NCBI RefSeq assembly: GCF_900101345.1
Contig: NZ_FMUX01000001.1
Location: forward strand, 428,170 to 492,169
Source: Desulfoluna spongiiphila
GTDB lineage: Bacteria; Desulfobacterota; Desulfobacteria; Desulfobacterales; Desulfolunaceae
Length of the DNA: 64,000 bases
Reading direction: 5' to 3'
Made by a program: the position numbers and the translations under genes. This document shows, in pieces, positions 35,204 to 44,370 of this stretch (position 1 is the stretch's first letter; each line of letters starts with the position of its first letter). The notes under the pieces were generated by a model that worked only from the letters and a program-made list of their open reading frames with translations, was not told the DNA's origin and made no database searches.

Positions 35204-36478
35204 ATGCAGGACAAAGACGCAAAAATTCAGGAACTCACCCGGCGCATCCATGAGCTGGAGCTCAACGACCGCTTCATGGGCCTCCTGGAAAAAGCCCTGG
35301 ACGCGGTCTACATCATCGATTTTTCCGGGAACTTCATCGACGCCAACGACACGGCCCTTCTCATGCTGGGCTACGAGCGCCACGAATTGGCCGATCTGAA
35401 CTTCTTCGAGCTGATCCGGAAAGACCAGAAGACACACGCCACCGGCATCCTCGGCAACCCGGAAAAACGCACCGGGTTCACCGAAGCCCTGGAGTTTCGC
35501 GTCCGGCGAAAGGACGGCTCCCACATCTGGATCTCCACCCGGGCCCGCCTGATCAAAGAAAACGACGTTCCCGTAAGCCTCCACGGCATTGCCGTGGACA
35601 TCACCGACCGAAAAAAACGGGAAGAAGACCTGAAAAACCGGGAAGAAAACCTGATCATGGCCCTTGAAGGGGCGGAACTCGGGGTCTGGTACTGGCGGGT
35701 GGACAAAAAAGTGGTGACCTTAGAGCGCGGCTGGGGCAAACGGTTCGGCGTGGAGAACGGAGAGTCCATGCCCCAGGCCGAGTTCCTCAACCGCCTGCAC
35801 CCGTCGGAGCGGCCCTTTGTCTCCGGCTCCTTTACCCTGCACCTCAAAGGGGAAACTGACGCCGTCCACGTCCGCCACCGACTCAAAGGCCGCGACGGTG
35901 CCTGGCTCTGGATGAGTACCCGTGGCAAGGCCGTGGAAAAACGCCCCGACGGCCATGTCCTCACCGTGGCGGGGACCTTTCTGGACGTCACCCGCCAGGT
36001 ACGCATGGAGCGGGCCCTGAAACGCCGGAAAGCCGAAGTGGAAGAGAAGGTGAGTCGCCTGGAGGAGAGCCAGGCCGCCCTGCGTGCCCTGCTCACCCAG
36101 CGGGAGAAGGACCGGGAAGAGCTGGGGGAAAACATGACCGCCACCCTGCGCCACCTGGTGCTCCCCTCCCTTGAAAAAGTCACCGACCACCCCCTGACCC
36201 CGACCCAGAAAAAGCACCTGGATGCTGCCATGACGAGCCTGTCGGAGATCATCTCCCCCTTTACGCGCCGCCTGGCCTCCCCTTTTATCAACCTCACCCC
36301 CATGGAGCTCAAGGTCGCCGAGTTTATCCGCCAGGGCCACACCTCCAAGGAGATGGCCGCCATGCTCCACCTCTCCAAAGGGACCATTGATTTTCACCGC
36401 AACAACATCCGCAAAAAACTGGGCCTCAACAACAGCGGCGCCAACCTGCGCACCCAGCTCCTCTCCCTCACCCGGTAA
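35204..36478 (+). CDS. PAS-PAS-LuxR transcriptional regulator
   Basis: 424 aa from ATG 35204 (AGGAG five bases upstream). Two PAS/PAC modules lie at about 20-135 (ALDAVYIIDFSGNFIDANDTALLML) and 145-270. A coiled coil follows (about 275-325, RRKAEVEEKVSRLEESQ), then a LuxR-type helix-turn-helix at the C-terminus (about 365-420: LTPMELKVAEFIRQGHTSKEMA, ATLHLSKG-like, FHRNNIRKKLGL). Similar proteins are abundant in Desulfobacterota. It has no receiver domain, so it likely senses a ligand or redox state through PAS. The gene is bracketed by 166-base inverted repeats. Confidence 0.88.
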   Translation: MQDKDAKIQELTRRIHELELNDRFMGLLEKALDAVYIIDFSGNFIDANDTALLMLGYERHELADLNFFELIRKDQKTHATGILGNPEKRTGFTEALEFRVRRKDGSHIWISTRARLIKENDVPVSLHGIAVDITDRKKREEDLKNREENLIMALEGAELGVWYWRVDKKVVTLERGWGKRFGVENGESMPQAEFLNRLHPSERPFVSGSFTLHLKGETDAVHVRHRLKGRDGAWLWMSTRGKAVEKRPDGHVLTVAGTFLDVTRQVRMERALKRRKAEVEEKVSRLEESQAALRALLTQREKDREELGENMTATLRHLVLPSLEKVTDHPLTPTQKKHLDAAMTSLSEIISPFTRRLASPFINLTPMELKVAEFIRQGHTSKEMAAMLHLSKGTIDFHRNNIRKKLGLNNSGANLRTQLLSLTR

Positions 36479-36514
36479 GCTCCGGCAGAAGCGCCCGGGC
36501 ACCCCCTATACACA

Positions 36515-36681
36515 CTTGGCCCGGATATTTCACGAGTCGAGTGCATTCATATGCAAGGCACCAGAGCTGCAGATGTAGGGGTTTACCTCAAAGCTCTGGT
36601 AACGCAGAAGATGGATGCCCTCGTCTCGCCCGAAGGGTAAGAAAATCGAACAGAATACAGAAAATGACATTTTGCATTTTC
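36515..36681. repeat. Family C element, inverted copy downstream of the PAS-LuxR gene
   Basis: An inverted copy of 34904-35069 beginning TTGGCCCGGATATTTCACGA. It retains the AGAGCT hairpin but the outer GAGTGCA arm has diverged (GAGTGCATTCAT against GGATGCCCTCG). The other terminal repeat is absent. Confidence 0.7.
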
Positions 36682-36870
36682 TAAGCAACTGTTTTTCCGA
36701 CACAACAACCAAACAGCTCAAAGGCCATGCCTTTTATGGTGAACGTGCTCAAAAAGGCCTCCAGCAGCAAGGGTGGCAGCTGCGTCAGGCAAAAGACACA
36801 TTGATAGCAGGGGTGGATGTGCTTTGACCCTCATTGGGGCCATCGGCCCATTCACATCATCCCCCAAACA

Positions 36871-36965
36871 CCCTTGTCCCCTGGAGCGCCGCACTCCTGT
36901 GCGGCACGGGTGACGACGGCCTGAAAAGCCGCACCGAAGTGCGGCGCTCCGAGTCGGTCGATCTT
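36871..36965 (+). repeat. Palindromic repeat, family B (copy 4)
   Basis: CCTGGAGCGCCGCACTCCTG and its mirrored GAAGTGCGGCGCTCCG. It is followed by a GCCCCCGGCAGGGTCGCCGGAGGC hairpin (37081-37104). The rest of 36682-37459 holds no gene, but TTGACA at 37173 and TATAGG/TATATT near 37308-37318 may be promoter parts. Confidence 0.75.
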
Positions 36966-37459
36966 TCGCGGTTGTTTTGAAGGTCGCAGCCCAAACCATA
37001 CCCAAGGCCCAACGTCATTTAAGGCGAACGGTTAAGACCTGCTTGTTAAACCCGTCTTGATGGGCTCAAACCAGCATTTCGCCCCCGGCAGGGTCGCCGG
37101 AGGCTATTTTGAGCTGAATCATTGCTGTATTTTTAAAATGCCCGCGTCACGGCCAGGGCCAAGAATACTGAATTGACAGGCAATGGTACCCTGCGGATTC
37201 ACAAAACACCGTTCAGTACCTGATACGGACCAATCGATTTCCCGACATGATTAACCCCTCCCCATCCAAGGAGATCACGTAGAACTACCATTCTAAAATA
37301 TAGGTTTTGCCCCTATATTAACCCCCTATTCTTACCATATTGCCTTTCGGTGTGTCTCTGGCATGCTTTGTGAGCTGTTCCGGTGCCCCGCACCGCACGG
37401 AAAAAAGAGATACCGGACACACCCCGGTGCATGCACTAACCATCAGATTTTGAGGCCCC

Positions 37460-38752
37460 ATGAAACGAACCTTATCCATCCTTACCGCACTGCTGACCCT
37501 CTCTTCGGCACTCCCGACGTGGGCCGGCATGGTCGACACCTACGGAATCGGCTCCCGGGCCACCTCCATGGGAGGCGCTGTCAGCGCCGCGCCATCCCCT
37601 GCTTTTGCACCCTACTACAACCCGGCAGGTCTCTCCCGGGCCGAGTCCACCACCATGTCCGCCGGGGTCCTCACCACCACTCCCGATATCGAAATCGACG
37701 ACTACAGCGTCCCGGGCATTTCGTCTGATCTTGCCACGCCTTCTGACTTTTCCGATGACACCGGCACCCTCTTTGTTCCCCACCTCGGGGTCGCCATGCC
37801 CCTGACCGACCGCCTGGCCGCCGGGGTCGCCCTCTACGCCCCCTGGGGCATGCACGTCACCTGGGACAAAAACCCGGCCACCAACCCCGGGGCCCATAAC
37901 AACTACGAGGCGTATTACCAGCGGGTAAGCATCACCCCGGCCCTCTCGTACAAAGTAAACGAAAAACTCGCCCTGGGCGCCGGGGTCTCTTTGGGACGCT
38001 CCGAAACCGGTGCGGATTTCATCCACCTTGAGCACAAACTGCCCTTTGAAGCCGAGCTCACCGACGACTTCAACGTCTCCTGCAACATCGGAGCCCTCTA
38101 CCAGGCCACGGACCGGTTCTCCATGGGCCTGACCTACCGAAGCCGCACTGATGGCGATTTCGAAGGGGACCTGAAGATGCAGGGCATCAAGATTGCCGAA
38201 GTCACCCTGGACTACGATCACCCCGAGCAGGTCCAGGCCGGTCTTGCTTACCGCTTCGGCGCGCAAAAAGGCTTGCTCGTGGAGGCCGACGCCACCTGGA
38301 CGCGGTGGAGCATCAACGACACCCAGAGCCAGTACGTCACCTACACCCAGAACCTCCCGGGTAGAGACCCCAAGGTGGCCGGAACCACAGAGCCCATGAT
38401 CGTTCCGCGAGACTGGGACGACACCACCAAATACAGCATCGGCATGGAGTGGACCGTCAACCCCACCGTCACCCTTCGCGGCGGATACGTCTGGGACCCC
38501 ACCCCCGTGCCCGATGAGAGCCTCGATTTCATCTGGCCCGACGGGGACAAGCACATCTTCTCCCTGGGCGCAGGCTTCACCTTCGGGGCCTTCACCATAG
38601 ACATCGCCGCAAGCTACGCGGACATCCCCAGCAAGCGCACCATCAACGGGGAGAGCCAGGCCCTGAACCCAAGCTACGGAGACGCCCCCGTGAGCCTCGT
38701 GGCTGACGGCACCGTCCTGAACCTCGGCACCACCCTCTCGTACCGGTTCTAA
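37460..38752 (+). CDS. OmpP1/FadL/TodX-family outer membrane transporter
   Basis: 430 aa with a signal peptide (ending TWA). The mature start GMVDTYGIGSRATSMGGAVSA is the family's NPA-type plug start, and PAFAPYYNPAGLSR provides the N-A-x-N-P-A-like motif. A 14-strand beta-barrel is expected, ending LSYRF. Members take up long-chain fatty acids or aromatic hydrocarbons. It is a single gene with its own terminator. The CaiB-type and CoA-transferase genes elsewhere in the window fit a fatty-acid lifestyle (inference). Confidence 0.93.
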   Translation: MKRTLSILTALLTLSSALPTWAGMVDTYGIGSRATSMGGAVSAAPSPAFAPYYNPAGLSRAESTTMSAGVLTTTPDIEIDDYSVPGISSDLATPSDFSDDTGTLFVPHLGVAMPLTDRLAAGVALYAPWGMHVTWDKNPATNPGAHNNYEAYYQRVSITPALSYKVNEKLALGAGVSLGRSETGADFIHLEHKLPFEAELTDDFNVSCNIGALYQATDRFSMGLTYRSRTDGDFEGDLKMQGIKIAEVTLDYDHPEQVQAGLAYRFGAQKGLLVEADATWTRWSINDTQSQYVTYTQNLPGRDPKVAGTTEPMIVPRDWDDTTKYSIGMEWTVNPTVTLRGGYVWDPTPVPDESLDFIWPDGDKHIFSLGAGFTFGAFTIDIAASYADIPSKRTINGESQALNPSYGDAPVSLVADGTVLNLGTTLSYRF

Positions 38753-38775
38753 AAAACCGAACACAAAGAAACACG

Positions 38776-38811
38776 AAAAGCGCGTCATGGAAGCCCATGA
38801 CGCGCTTTTTT
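38776..38811 (+). terminator. Rho-independent terminator after the FadL-type gene
   Basis: AAAAGCGCGTCATGG pairs with CCATGACGCGCTTTT around a four-base loop and runs into T6. It lies 24 bases past the stop codon. Confidence 0.9.
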
Positions 38812-39038
38812 GTTTCATTCCCATTCTTAAGAGCAGACCTGACATTTCCCTTGACATGCACAGAGCTTGCAGGATACTTTGCGCACAAATCAATCTTGGG
38901 AACACTTCCGAAAGCCAACAACCCACATTTCCAGACATCAGACGCCAAGCCACCGCATGCGCCGGGCAGGATATCAGATGAGGTGCGCGTGCCACCGGCT
39001 TTTGGCGGATTCATCACACCTGACCAACGGATACAATC

Positions 39039-39461
39039 ATGACTGCACAAATCACGTACAACGAATGCATTGTCTTTCTGCTTGCCAAAGCCAACCAGAA
39101 AGCCCAGAAAAACTTGAAAAAACGCATGAAATCCTTCGGCCTCACCACGGTCCAGGGACTCATTTTGGGTGCCATTTACGAAGACAACGGCCTGACCGCC
39201 AGCGAAATCGGCCAGCGACTGGTCCTGGACAACGCCACTGTGTCCGGAGTCCTCGACCGTCTCATCGACGGGGGCTGGATCACCAAAAAAAGCGACGAGA
39301 ACGATCGCCGCGTCCAGCGTATCCTCCTGACAGAACAGGCCAACGCCAGCATCGTCAACGAACTCATTCAGGTCCGGTCCGACGCCAATGAAGAGACCAT
39401 GAACAATTTGAGCCTTGAAGAGCGGGTGCTCTTGAAGCGGCTGCTTCGCGATCTCGAGTAG
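39039..39461 (+). CDS. MarR-family transcriptional regulator
   Basis: 140 aa. Winged helix with LTASEIGQRLVLDNATVSGVLDRLIDGGWI (about 52-81) and the wing KKSDENDRRVQRILLTEQ. It probably represses or activates a nearby gene in response to a small aromatic or acyl ligand; the FadL-type porin upstream (same strand, but separated by a terminator) and the DsrE-like gene downstream are candidates. The start is ATG 39039, with no strong ribosome-binding site. Confidence 0.92.
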   Translation: MTAQITYNECIVFLLAKANQKAQKNLKKRMKSFGLTTVQGLILGAIYEDNGLTASEIGQRLVLDNATVSGVLDRLIDGGWITKKSDENDRRVQRILLTEQANASIVNELIQVRSDANEETMNNLSLEERVLLKRLLRDLE

Positions 39462-39783
39462 TTACTTTGCATACATCATATCATGCAGCACAAACGATCC
39501 TTGACAGAGCCCTTGACAAAATACCCTGAGCCACCATCAGCACGGGGTATTATTGTTCGTGCGCGTTATTTCGCGGCGATCCCACGAAGGGGCCGTCGGC
39601 GATCGCGGAACGTGATAAGCACCTGAAACGTCACATATGGCTCTTTGTTCTGACTCGCCCCACATGAAAACCCGCGCAAATACCTTTCCCGCGAAAAATC
39701 ACCCGTCTCACCCAACAACATCCCCCACCCGCAAGGAGCAGGGGCGTTCCGTATTGCGAGGTGTTTCCCGTACCACGTCCGTG
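39462..39783. other. Convergent gap, no gene seen
   Basis: 322 bases between the convergent MarR and DsrE-like genes. It contains two TTGACA-like hexamers (39502, 39521) without a well-spaced -10. Nothing else is recognised. Confidence 0.35.
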
Positions 39784-40128
39784 TCAGGGCTTGACGTACG
39801 CGTAGCCGTCCCGCTGGAGTTCCACCAGCTTAAGGATCCCGGCCCGCGTCACCTTGAACGCAGGGTGCAGCACCTCCGGAGCGATGTCGAACTGGGCCAG
39901 TGAGTTCTTGCAGACAAAAAAAACGATGCCCTGGCCCGCCAGCCTGGTCACCAGCTCCGAGAGCTCCATGTCCATGCTCGCCGTTACCTGCTGGGCTCCG
40001 GGACCGTTCACCACGACGACCCCCTCGACCGGACGCCCTTCCACGGCTGCCAGCAGGTTCTTCATGTTGTTGAGTGTCAGGCGCAGGCGCCTCTCCTTAT
40101 CGGAGTCAATATGCAGTACGACTTTCAT
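39784..40128 (-). CDS. DsrE/DsrF-like (YchN-type) small protein
   Basis: 114 aa from ATG 40128 with GGGGAG three bases upstream; the longer open frame upstream is unsupported. KVVLHIDSDKERRLRLTLNNMKNLL, then VVVNGPGAQQV and VFFVCKNSLAQFDIAPEVL, fit the DsrE-like alpha/beta fold with one conserved cysteine (about Cys81, VCKNS). Relatives transfer sulfur or have unknown roles in sulfur bacteria. It stands alone. Confidence 0.8.
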   Translation of the reverse strand: MKVVLHIDSDKERRLRLTLNNMKNLLAAVEGRPVEGVVVVNGPGAQQVTASMDMELSELVTRLAGQGIVFFVCKNSLAQFDIAPEVLHPAFKVTRAGILKLVELQRDGYAYVKP

Positions 40129-40480
40129 AAGCTCCCCTTTCGCTAAGCACCCGGATGGCACGGTTACCCACCGGATTGTAAGAAAAATAATGTATTGTGA
40201 CATGGGATGCATTCGTCTACAGTCAACGGGAAATGAACCTGACAGGCAAGGCCGCCCGGGCCGGAAAAGTCTTCCCCCACGCCGCCCTGCCCCAAGGCCC
40301 GAATCATGCGGGTACCCAGTTGTCACGAGTACTCTCAGTGTACCATAAAGAAGGAGTCGGATCTCGGTTTTTTCGCCGTAATAAAAACAGACGGCCACCG
40401 CGATGACACAAAGGCAATCGGTTCAGCTCAGTGTTGCCGTTCATGATCAAAGGACATAAAAAAAACAAAACAAAAAACAT

Positions 40481-40994
40481 GCCTCCGGCGGCAAGGTGGG
40501 CCACCTTGAAAGCAGGTTGTGAATGCGTTTTAACAATCGTTTGAGCCATCGGCGTATTGACATCACCCCCGCCCCCCTGTCCCCTGGAGCGCCGCACTCC
40601 TGTGCGGCACGGGTAACAACGGACTAAAAAGCCGCACCGGAGTGCAGCGCTCCGTTTCGGTCGATCTTTCTCGGTTTTTTTGAAGGTCGCGGCCCAAACT
40701 TCATTCAAAACGAACTATTAAGGCCTGTTTGTAAAACTTTCTATTAACTATTCAGCTCAAAGAAACAGCCTCCGGCGGCAAGGTGAGCCACCTTGAAAGC
40801 AGGTTGCGGATGCGTTTTGCCCCTCGTTCCTCGGGGCAAATCACATCCGCCTTTAAAGTAACATTCATTCAAGAAGCCTTTTTAAGACCTGTTTGTTAAA
40901 CTTTTTAAAAGTTTAGCCCCCGGCAGGGCCGCCGGAGGCATAAATTGAATAGTTACACTTTCTAAACGTTTGGCCCCGGCAGGGCCGCCGGAGG
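40481..40994 (+). repeat. Cluster of family A, B and short GC hairpins upstream of the CaiB-type gene
   Basis: Within about 510 bases: family A partial copy 10 (40481-40530), family B copy 5 (40573-40680), family A full copy 11 (40769-40852), and two GCCCCCGGCAGGGCCGCCGGAGGC-type hairpins (40914-40940, 40969-40994), the last ending 19 bases before the next ATG. The gap 40129-41013 has no gene. Confidence 0.75.
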
Positions 40995-41013
40995 CTATTC
41001 AAAAGGAGAGCCC

Positions 41014-42156
41014 ATGACCACCGGAGCACTGTCCGGCATCACCGTCCTCGACCTGTCCCGGCTTCTTCCCGGCCCCTGGTGCACCATGATGCTCGCCGAT
41101 CACGGCGCCCGGGTCATTGCCCTTGAGAATCCGCGCTACGCCTCCCAGGGGGCCTTCCCAGACCTCATCAATCGCAACAAAGAGCACATGGGCCTCAACC
41201 TGAAGTCCGACACGGGTAAAAAAATCTTCCTGGAGCTGGCATCCCGGGCCGACGTCATCGTGGAGGGCTTCCGCCCCGGCGTCACCCACCGCCTGGGCGT
41301 GGGCTACGACCATGTCAAAGCCGTCAACCCCGGCATCGTCTACTGCTCCATCACCGGATACGGCCAGACCGGCCCCCACCGCGACACCCCGGGACACGAC
41401 ATCAACTACCTCAGCATGGCAGGTGCCCTGGACCTCATCGGCTCCAAGGAAGCTCCATGCGCCCCGGGCTTTCAGATTGCCGATATCGCAGGGGGCAGCC
41501 TCAGCGCCGTCTCCGGAATCCTTCTGGCCCTTTTCCACCGGGAGCGTACGGGCCAGGGCCAGCACATCGACATCTCCATCACCGACGGCACCCTGGCCCT
41601 CATGCACCTGGCCCTCAACCTCCAGCAGGAGACCGGCCAGACAGCCACCCGATGCGACACCCTCCTCTCCCACCGCTACGCCTTCTACAACACCTACGAA
41701 ACCGCCGACCATAAATTCATCGCCCTGGGCGCCCTGGAGCCCAAATTCTGGACCGCCTTCTGCCGTGCCACCGGCCTGGAACACTTCGAGGCCCTCCAGT
41801 TTGACGACGAAAAACGCCACGAGATCATCCAGACCGTCCGAGACCTCATCAAATCCCACCCCCTTTCCCACTGGGCCCATCGGTTTAAAGACCTCGACCC
41901 CTGCTGGAGCCCGGTAAAAACCCTCTCCGAGGCCATGGACAGCAAACTGTTCCAGGAAAGGGAAATGGCAGTGGCTTGCCAAAACCGGCACGGAGAACCC
42001 GTCCAGACCATCGGGGTCCCCGTCAAACTCAGCCACACCCCGGGAAGCATCCGCACCCCCCCGTTCTCCTTTGGCCAGGACACAGACAAATTACTGACGG
42101 AGTTGGGCTACGCCCAGGAAGAGATCCAAGCCCTCAAAGCAGCGGGTATTACCTGA
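41014..42156 (+). CDS. CaiB/BaiF family CoA-transferase, alpha-methylacyl-CoA racemase-like
   Basis: 380 aa behind AAAGGAG. The N-terminal half contains ITVLDLSRLLPGPWCTMMLADHGA and VIVEGFRPGV. The motif TPGHDINYLSMAGAL carries the Asp that is catalytic in racemases and transferases (GHDINY is typical of alpha-methylacyl-CoA racemase). It is more similar to AMACR than to formyl-CoA transferase. It would invert the 2-methyl centre of branched acyl-CoAs before beta-oxidation. It is the last GC-rich gene before the AT-rich array. Confidence 0.9.
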   Translation: MTTGALSGITVLDLSRLLPGPWCTMMLADHGARVIALENPRYASQGAFPDLINRNKEHMGLNLKSDTGKKIFLELASRADVIVEGFRPGVTHRLGVGYDHVKAVNPGIVYCSITGYGQTGPHRDTPGHDINYLSMAGALDLIGSKEAPCAPGFQIADIAGGSLSAVSGILLALFHRERTGQGQHIDISITDGTLALMHLALNLQQETGQTATRCDTLLSHRYAFYNTYETADHKFIALGALEPKFWTAFCRATGLEHFEALQFDDEKRHEIIQTVRDLIKSHPLSHWAHRFKDLDPCWSPVKTLSEAMDSKLFQEREMAVACQNRHGEPVQTIGVPVKLSHTPGSIRTPPFSFGQDTDKLLTELGYAQEEIQALKAAGIT

Positions 42157-42660
42157 AGAGATCAATAAAATGAGCCTCCGGCGTCAAGGGTGGCGAAGAC
42201 AGCATGAAAAGCCAGACCGCCCCAAGTGCCAGGACTCATAGGAACAACAACGAAGGATCATGACATTTTAAAGCGGCCTGTCATTCAAACAGTGTCAAAT
42301 GACACAAGAGGCATAATTTTTAGCATAGGCCTCACCATTGACGTTTCTTTAACTTGTGAATATTCATTTTTTTTATTGAATGCGAAGTAGTAGAGGCGTA
42401 TGTCTATACTCTCCGGTTTAAGGTTTAGAATCGCGACGGTATTTTATAAAGGGTAAAAAATCAGGCCTGTGAACATGGCCTTTATACTGAAATTGAACGA
42501 GAGCCTGTCCAAAAAGATCGTTTATATCTGGAATATGGGACATTTCTGTCCGATATTCTTTGCATAGACGGATTATCGGACAGAAATGTGCTTATTTACC
42601 TCTCAGGAGGTGTTATGGGACAGAAATGTCGGATAATCATTGTTCTGCTTCGGAGATTGA
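42157..42660. other. Left boundary of the AT-rich region, with a repeated GGACAGAAATGT motif
   Basis: The composition falls sharply here. Three copies of one motif occur: ACATTTCTGTCCGATA (42540-42555) is the exact inverse of TATCGGACAGAAATGT (42575-42590), and GGACAGAAATGTCGGATAAT follows at 42617-42636. They look like ends of a lost mobile element or a recombination site. No gene is seen. Confidence 0.5.
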
Positions 42661-43293
42661 ATGTTCGGAAAATTAAAATATGGCAAAAACGTGAGAAAAC
42701 ATTCGTGGGATGTGGCCAAATCCCTTGGTTATCCAGTGAATCTCTCATTGCCACTACTTGAATCAGAATTAAGACTTCGCCCTCTTTCAGATATTGTAAA
42801 TCGTATACTTGTACTGAATGTCGTTTGTGCTCATTCATATGGCTTTCAAAAAGATATGGCAAGCCAGTGGGTTACATCCGAAAATATTGAAAACAATCTT
42901 TCTCCACTTGAACGATCCTTTCTATATGACGGTAACGGAGATAAAAACAAATTTGGGGTTCAAGTCGAAGCAATGTGGGCATTTCTATGGTGTCTCAATA
43001 TCATATCTGATCTCAAGTTTAACGAACGGTGTAGTGATAATACAGTCAAAATGGTCCCGGACCTTAAAAATATGCAGCCATCAACTGACTTTAAAAGTAC
43101 AGTTTCTCTTCGTAATAAAGACGAAATCGTTAATATGCTTGACCTTGTATATTGTCTCAACTGGGGGCAAAAGCAACACCATCTCGATACTGGAAAATGG
43201 AACTATCCACCAGACATCATAGAGGAGCGTAGGCGAGCACTTGAATGGTCATTAAGAGATGTAGAATGGGATGAAATAACATTAGATACTTAA
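42661..43293 (+). CDS. DUF4272 domain protein (cassette gene)
   Basis: 210 aa. It matches the DUF4272 pattern: W-TSENIENNLSPLERSFLY, then VQVEAMWAFLWCLNII, SLRNKDEIVNMLDLVYCLNWG and EERRRALEWSLRDVEWDEI with a final DT. Function unknown; cytoplasmic. It is AT-rich (about 38% GC by eye) unlike genes to its left, has GGAG upstream of the ATG, and is followed directly by an attC-like site, so it is a cassette gene. Confidence 0.8.
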   Translation: MFGKLKYGKNVRKHSWDVAKSLGYPVNLSLPLLESELRLRPLSDIVNRILVLNVVCAHSYGFQKDMASQWVTSENIENNLSPLERSFLYDGNGDKNKFGVQVEAMWAFLWCLNIISDLKFNERCSDNTVKMVPDLKNMQPSTDFKSTVSLRNKDEIVNMLDLVYCLNWGQKQHHLDTGKWNYPPDIIEERRRALEWSLRDVEWDEITLDT

Positions 43294-43381
43294 GCATAAC
43301 AACCGCTTGCGCACGGATCTCAAAAAGCTTCGCTCGTTCCTCGCTCCGCATTTTGCGCCCGGTGAAGCGCACGTTAATGCC
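43294..43381 (+). repeat. attC-like site 1
   Basis: It starts GCATAACAACCGCTTGCGCA right at the stop codon and ends GAAGCGCACGTTAATGCC. The outer boxes GCATAAC and GTTAATGC are inverted, and the inner boxes are imperfect complements, as in integron attC sites. Confidence 0.7.
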
Positions 43382-43408
43382 ACATACCATATAGATTAGG
43401 AGTAATAG

Positions 43409-43831
43409 ATGGATTCAGTATCTATTATATCATTATTTGTCGGAATCATTGGTACTATGATTGCTGTATATCAAGCAGCAATCATAAGAGAATCAAAGAA
43501 GCGGGCAAGCGAGCTACAATATATTCTCGCCGGAATAAATAATGCTGCATTACAAAAGCAACAAGCATGGCAGAATCAAATTAGTACGCTCCCTAAACTT
43601 GAATCGAGTCAGGATTGGGAAATGGGCAGGTTATATCTTCGCGCTAAAGATGACTTTGCTGAAATTGCGAGTTTAACAATTGCGCTTGAAGGAACCATTG
43701 ATGTTGATCACTCGGCAATTAAAGATATGATGGATAAATCAATCGATATTGTGAAAAAGAATAACCAATTACAAGAAGAGGGCATGAAAAACCCTCTCTT
43801 TACTCAAGGCCATAGGGCAACGGAAGCATAG
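43409..43831 (+). CDS. Cassette gene: small membrane-anchored hypothetical protein
   Basis: 140 aa behind AGGAG. One N-terminal membrane helix (about 5-25, SIISLFVGIIGTMIAVYQ) is followed by a charged, helix-rich cytoplasmic part. I recognise no family. The stop codon merges with the next attC-like site. Its AT-rich composition and single-gene unit fit the cassette array. Confidence 0.72.
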   Translation: MDSVSIISLFVGIIGTMIAVYQAAIIRESKKRASELQYILAGINNAALQKQQAWQNQISTLPKLESSQDWEMGRLYLRAKDDFAEIASLTIALEGTIDVDHSAIKDMMDKSIDIVKKNNQLQEEGMKNPLFTQGHRATEA

Positions 43832-43940
43832 CATTAACAATTGGCTTATGGCCGACCCCAAAAAGCTGGCCACGTCTTTCATAATTTAAACCGTTGCACA
43901 TAGCAGCTTTTTGGGTCGGCATAGCCATGCGTTAAGTGCC
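43831..43940 (+). repeat. attC-like site 2
   Basis: Starts GCATTAACAATTGGC and ends GCGTTAAGTGCC. The inner arms GGCCGACCCCAAAAAGCTG and CAGCTTTTTGGGTCGGC are nearly perfect complements, separated by about 37 bases. This is the clearest attC-like fold in the window. Confidence 0.8.
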
Positions 43941-43987
43941 TTAAATAACCAACAACCAAAATCAACCTTTATTCATATCTTTTCTAT

Positions 43988-44347
43988 ATGGGCAATTTTA
44001 TTTTAGGATTTTCGCTAACTATTCTTGGGTTGATATATTTTTTTGATGAGTGGGATCCCCGTCATGGCTTTATGATACCGAAATCTACTGGTGTTTTTGT
44101 ATCGCTGGTCGGTATTGGAATTATCATATATGCCTGTATACGTGAACACGATCCCCAAAAAAAATGCAACATACGTCAATGGCTCGTATGTAAAGGCTGC
44201 GAGGTCGTTTACCCAAAAGAAGAAGCTGTAATAAAATCATGCCCAATGTGTAATGGTAATCTGGTTGAATTGAAACAATATCTACAGAAAAAACCTGAAC
44301 AAAGTGAGAAAATAAAACAAAAAATCAATAACTGGCCAGATCCATGA
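43988..44347 (+). CDS. Cassette gene: two-helix membrane protein with zinc ribbon
   Basis: 119 aa. Two membrane helices (about 4-20 and 36-52) are followed by a CX2C...CX2C zinc ribbon (VCKGCEVVYPKEE and SCPMCNGNLVEL) and a charged tail. Function unknown. It has no clear ribosome-binding site, common in cassettes. It is followed by half of an attC site interrupted by the group II intron. Confidence 0.72.
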   Translation: MGNFILGFSLTILGLIYFFDEWDPRHGFMIPKSTGVFVSLVGIGIIIYACIREHDPQKKCNIRQWLVCKGCEVVYPKEEAVIKSCPMCNGNLVELKQYLQKKPEQSEKIKQKINNWPDP

Positions 44348-44360
44348 ATGCATTAAACAA

Positions 44361-44370
44361 TGCACTTAAC
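44361..44370 (+). repeat. attC-like site 3, first half (split by intron)
   Basis: TGCACTTAAC is the outer box of an attC site. The rest, AACCACTATCGCC and onward to AACGTTCGCC, resumes at 46320-46385 on the far side of the intron. Joined, they read GCACTTAACAACCACTATC, a normal attC start. Confidence 0.65.

Noticed and set aside
37472..38995. Long minus-strand open frame (507 codons) opposite the FadL-type gene
   Set aside because: Antisense shadow; the + strand encodes a clear FadL-type barrel with a signal peptide and terminator.
41014..42156. Formyl-CoA or L-carnitine CoA-transferase identity for the CaiB-type gene
   Set aside because: The GHDINY motif and overall pattern fit alpha-methylacyl-CoA racemase better, but the substrate is left open.
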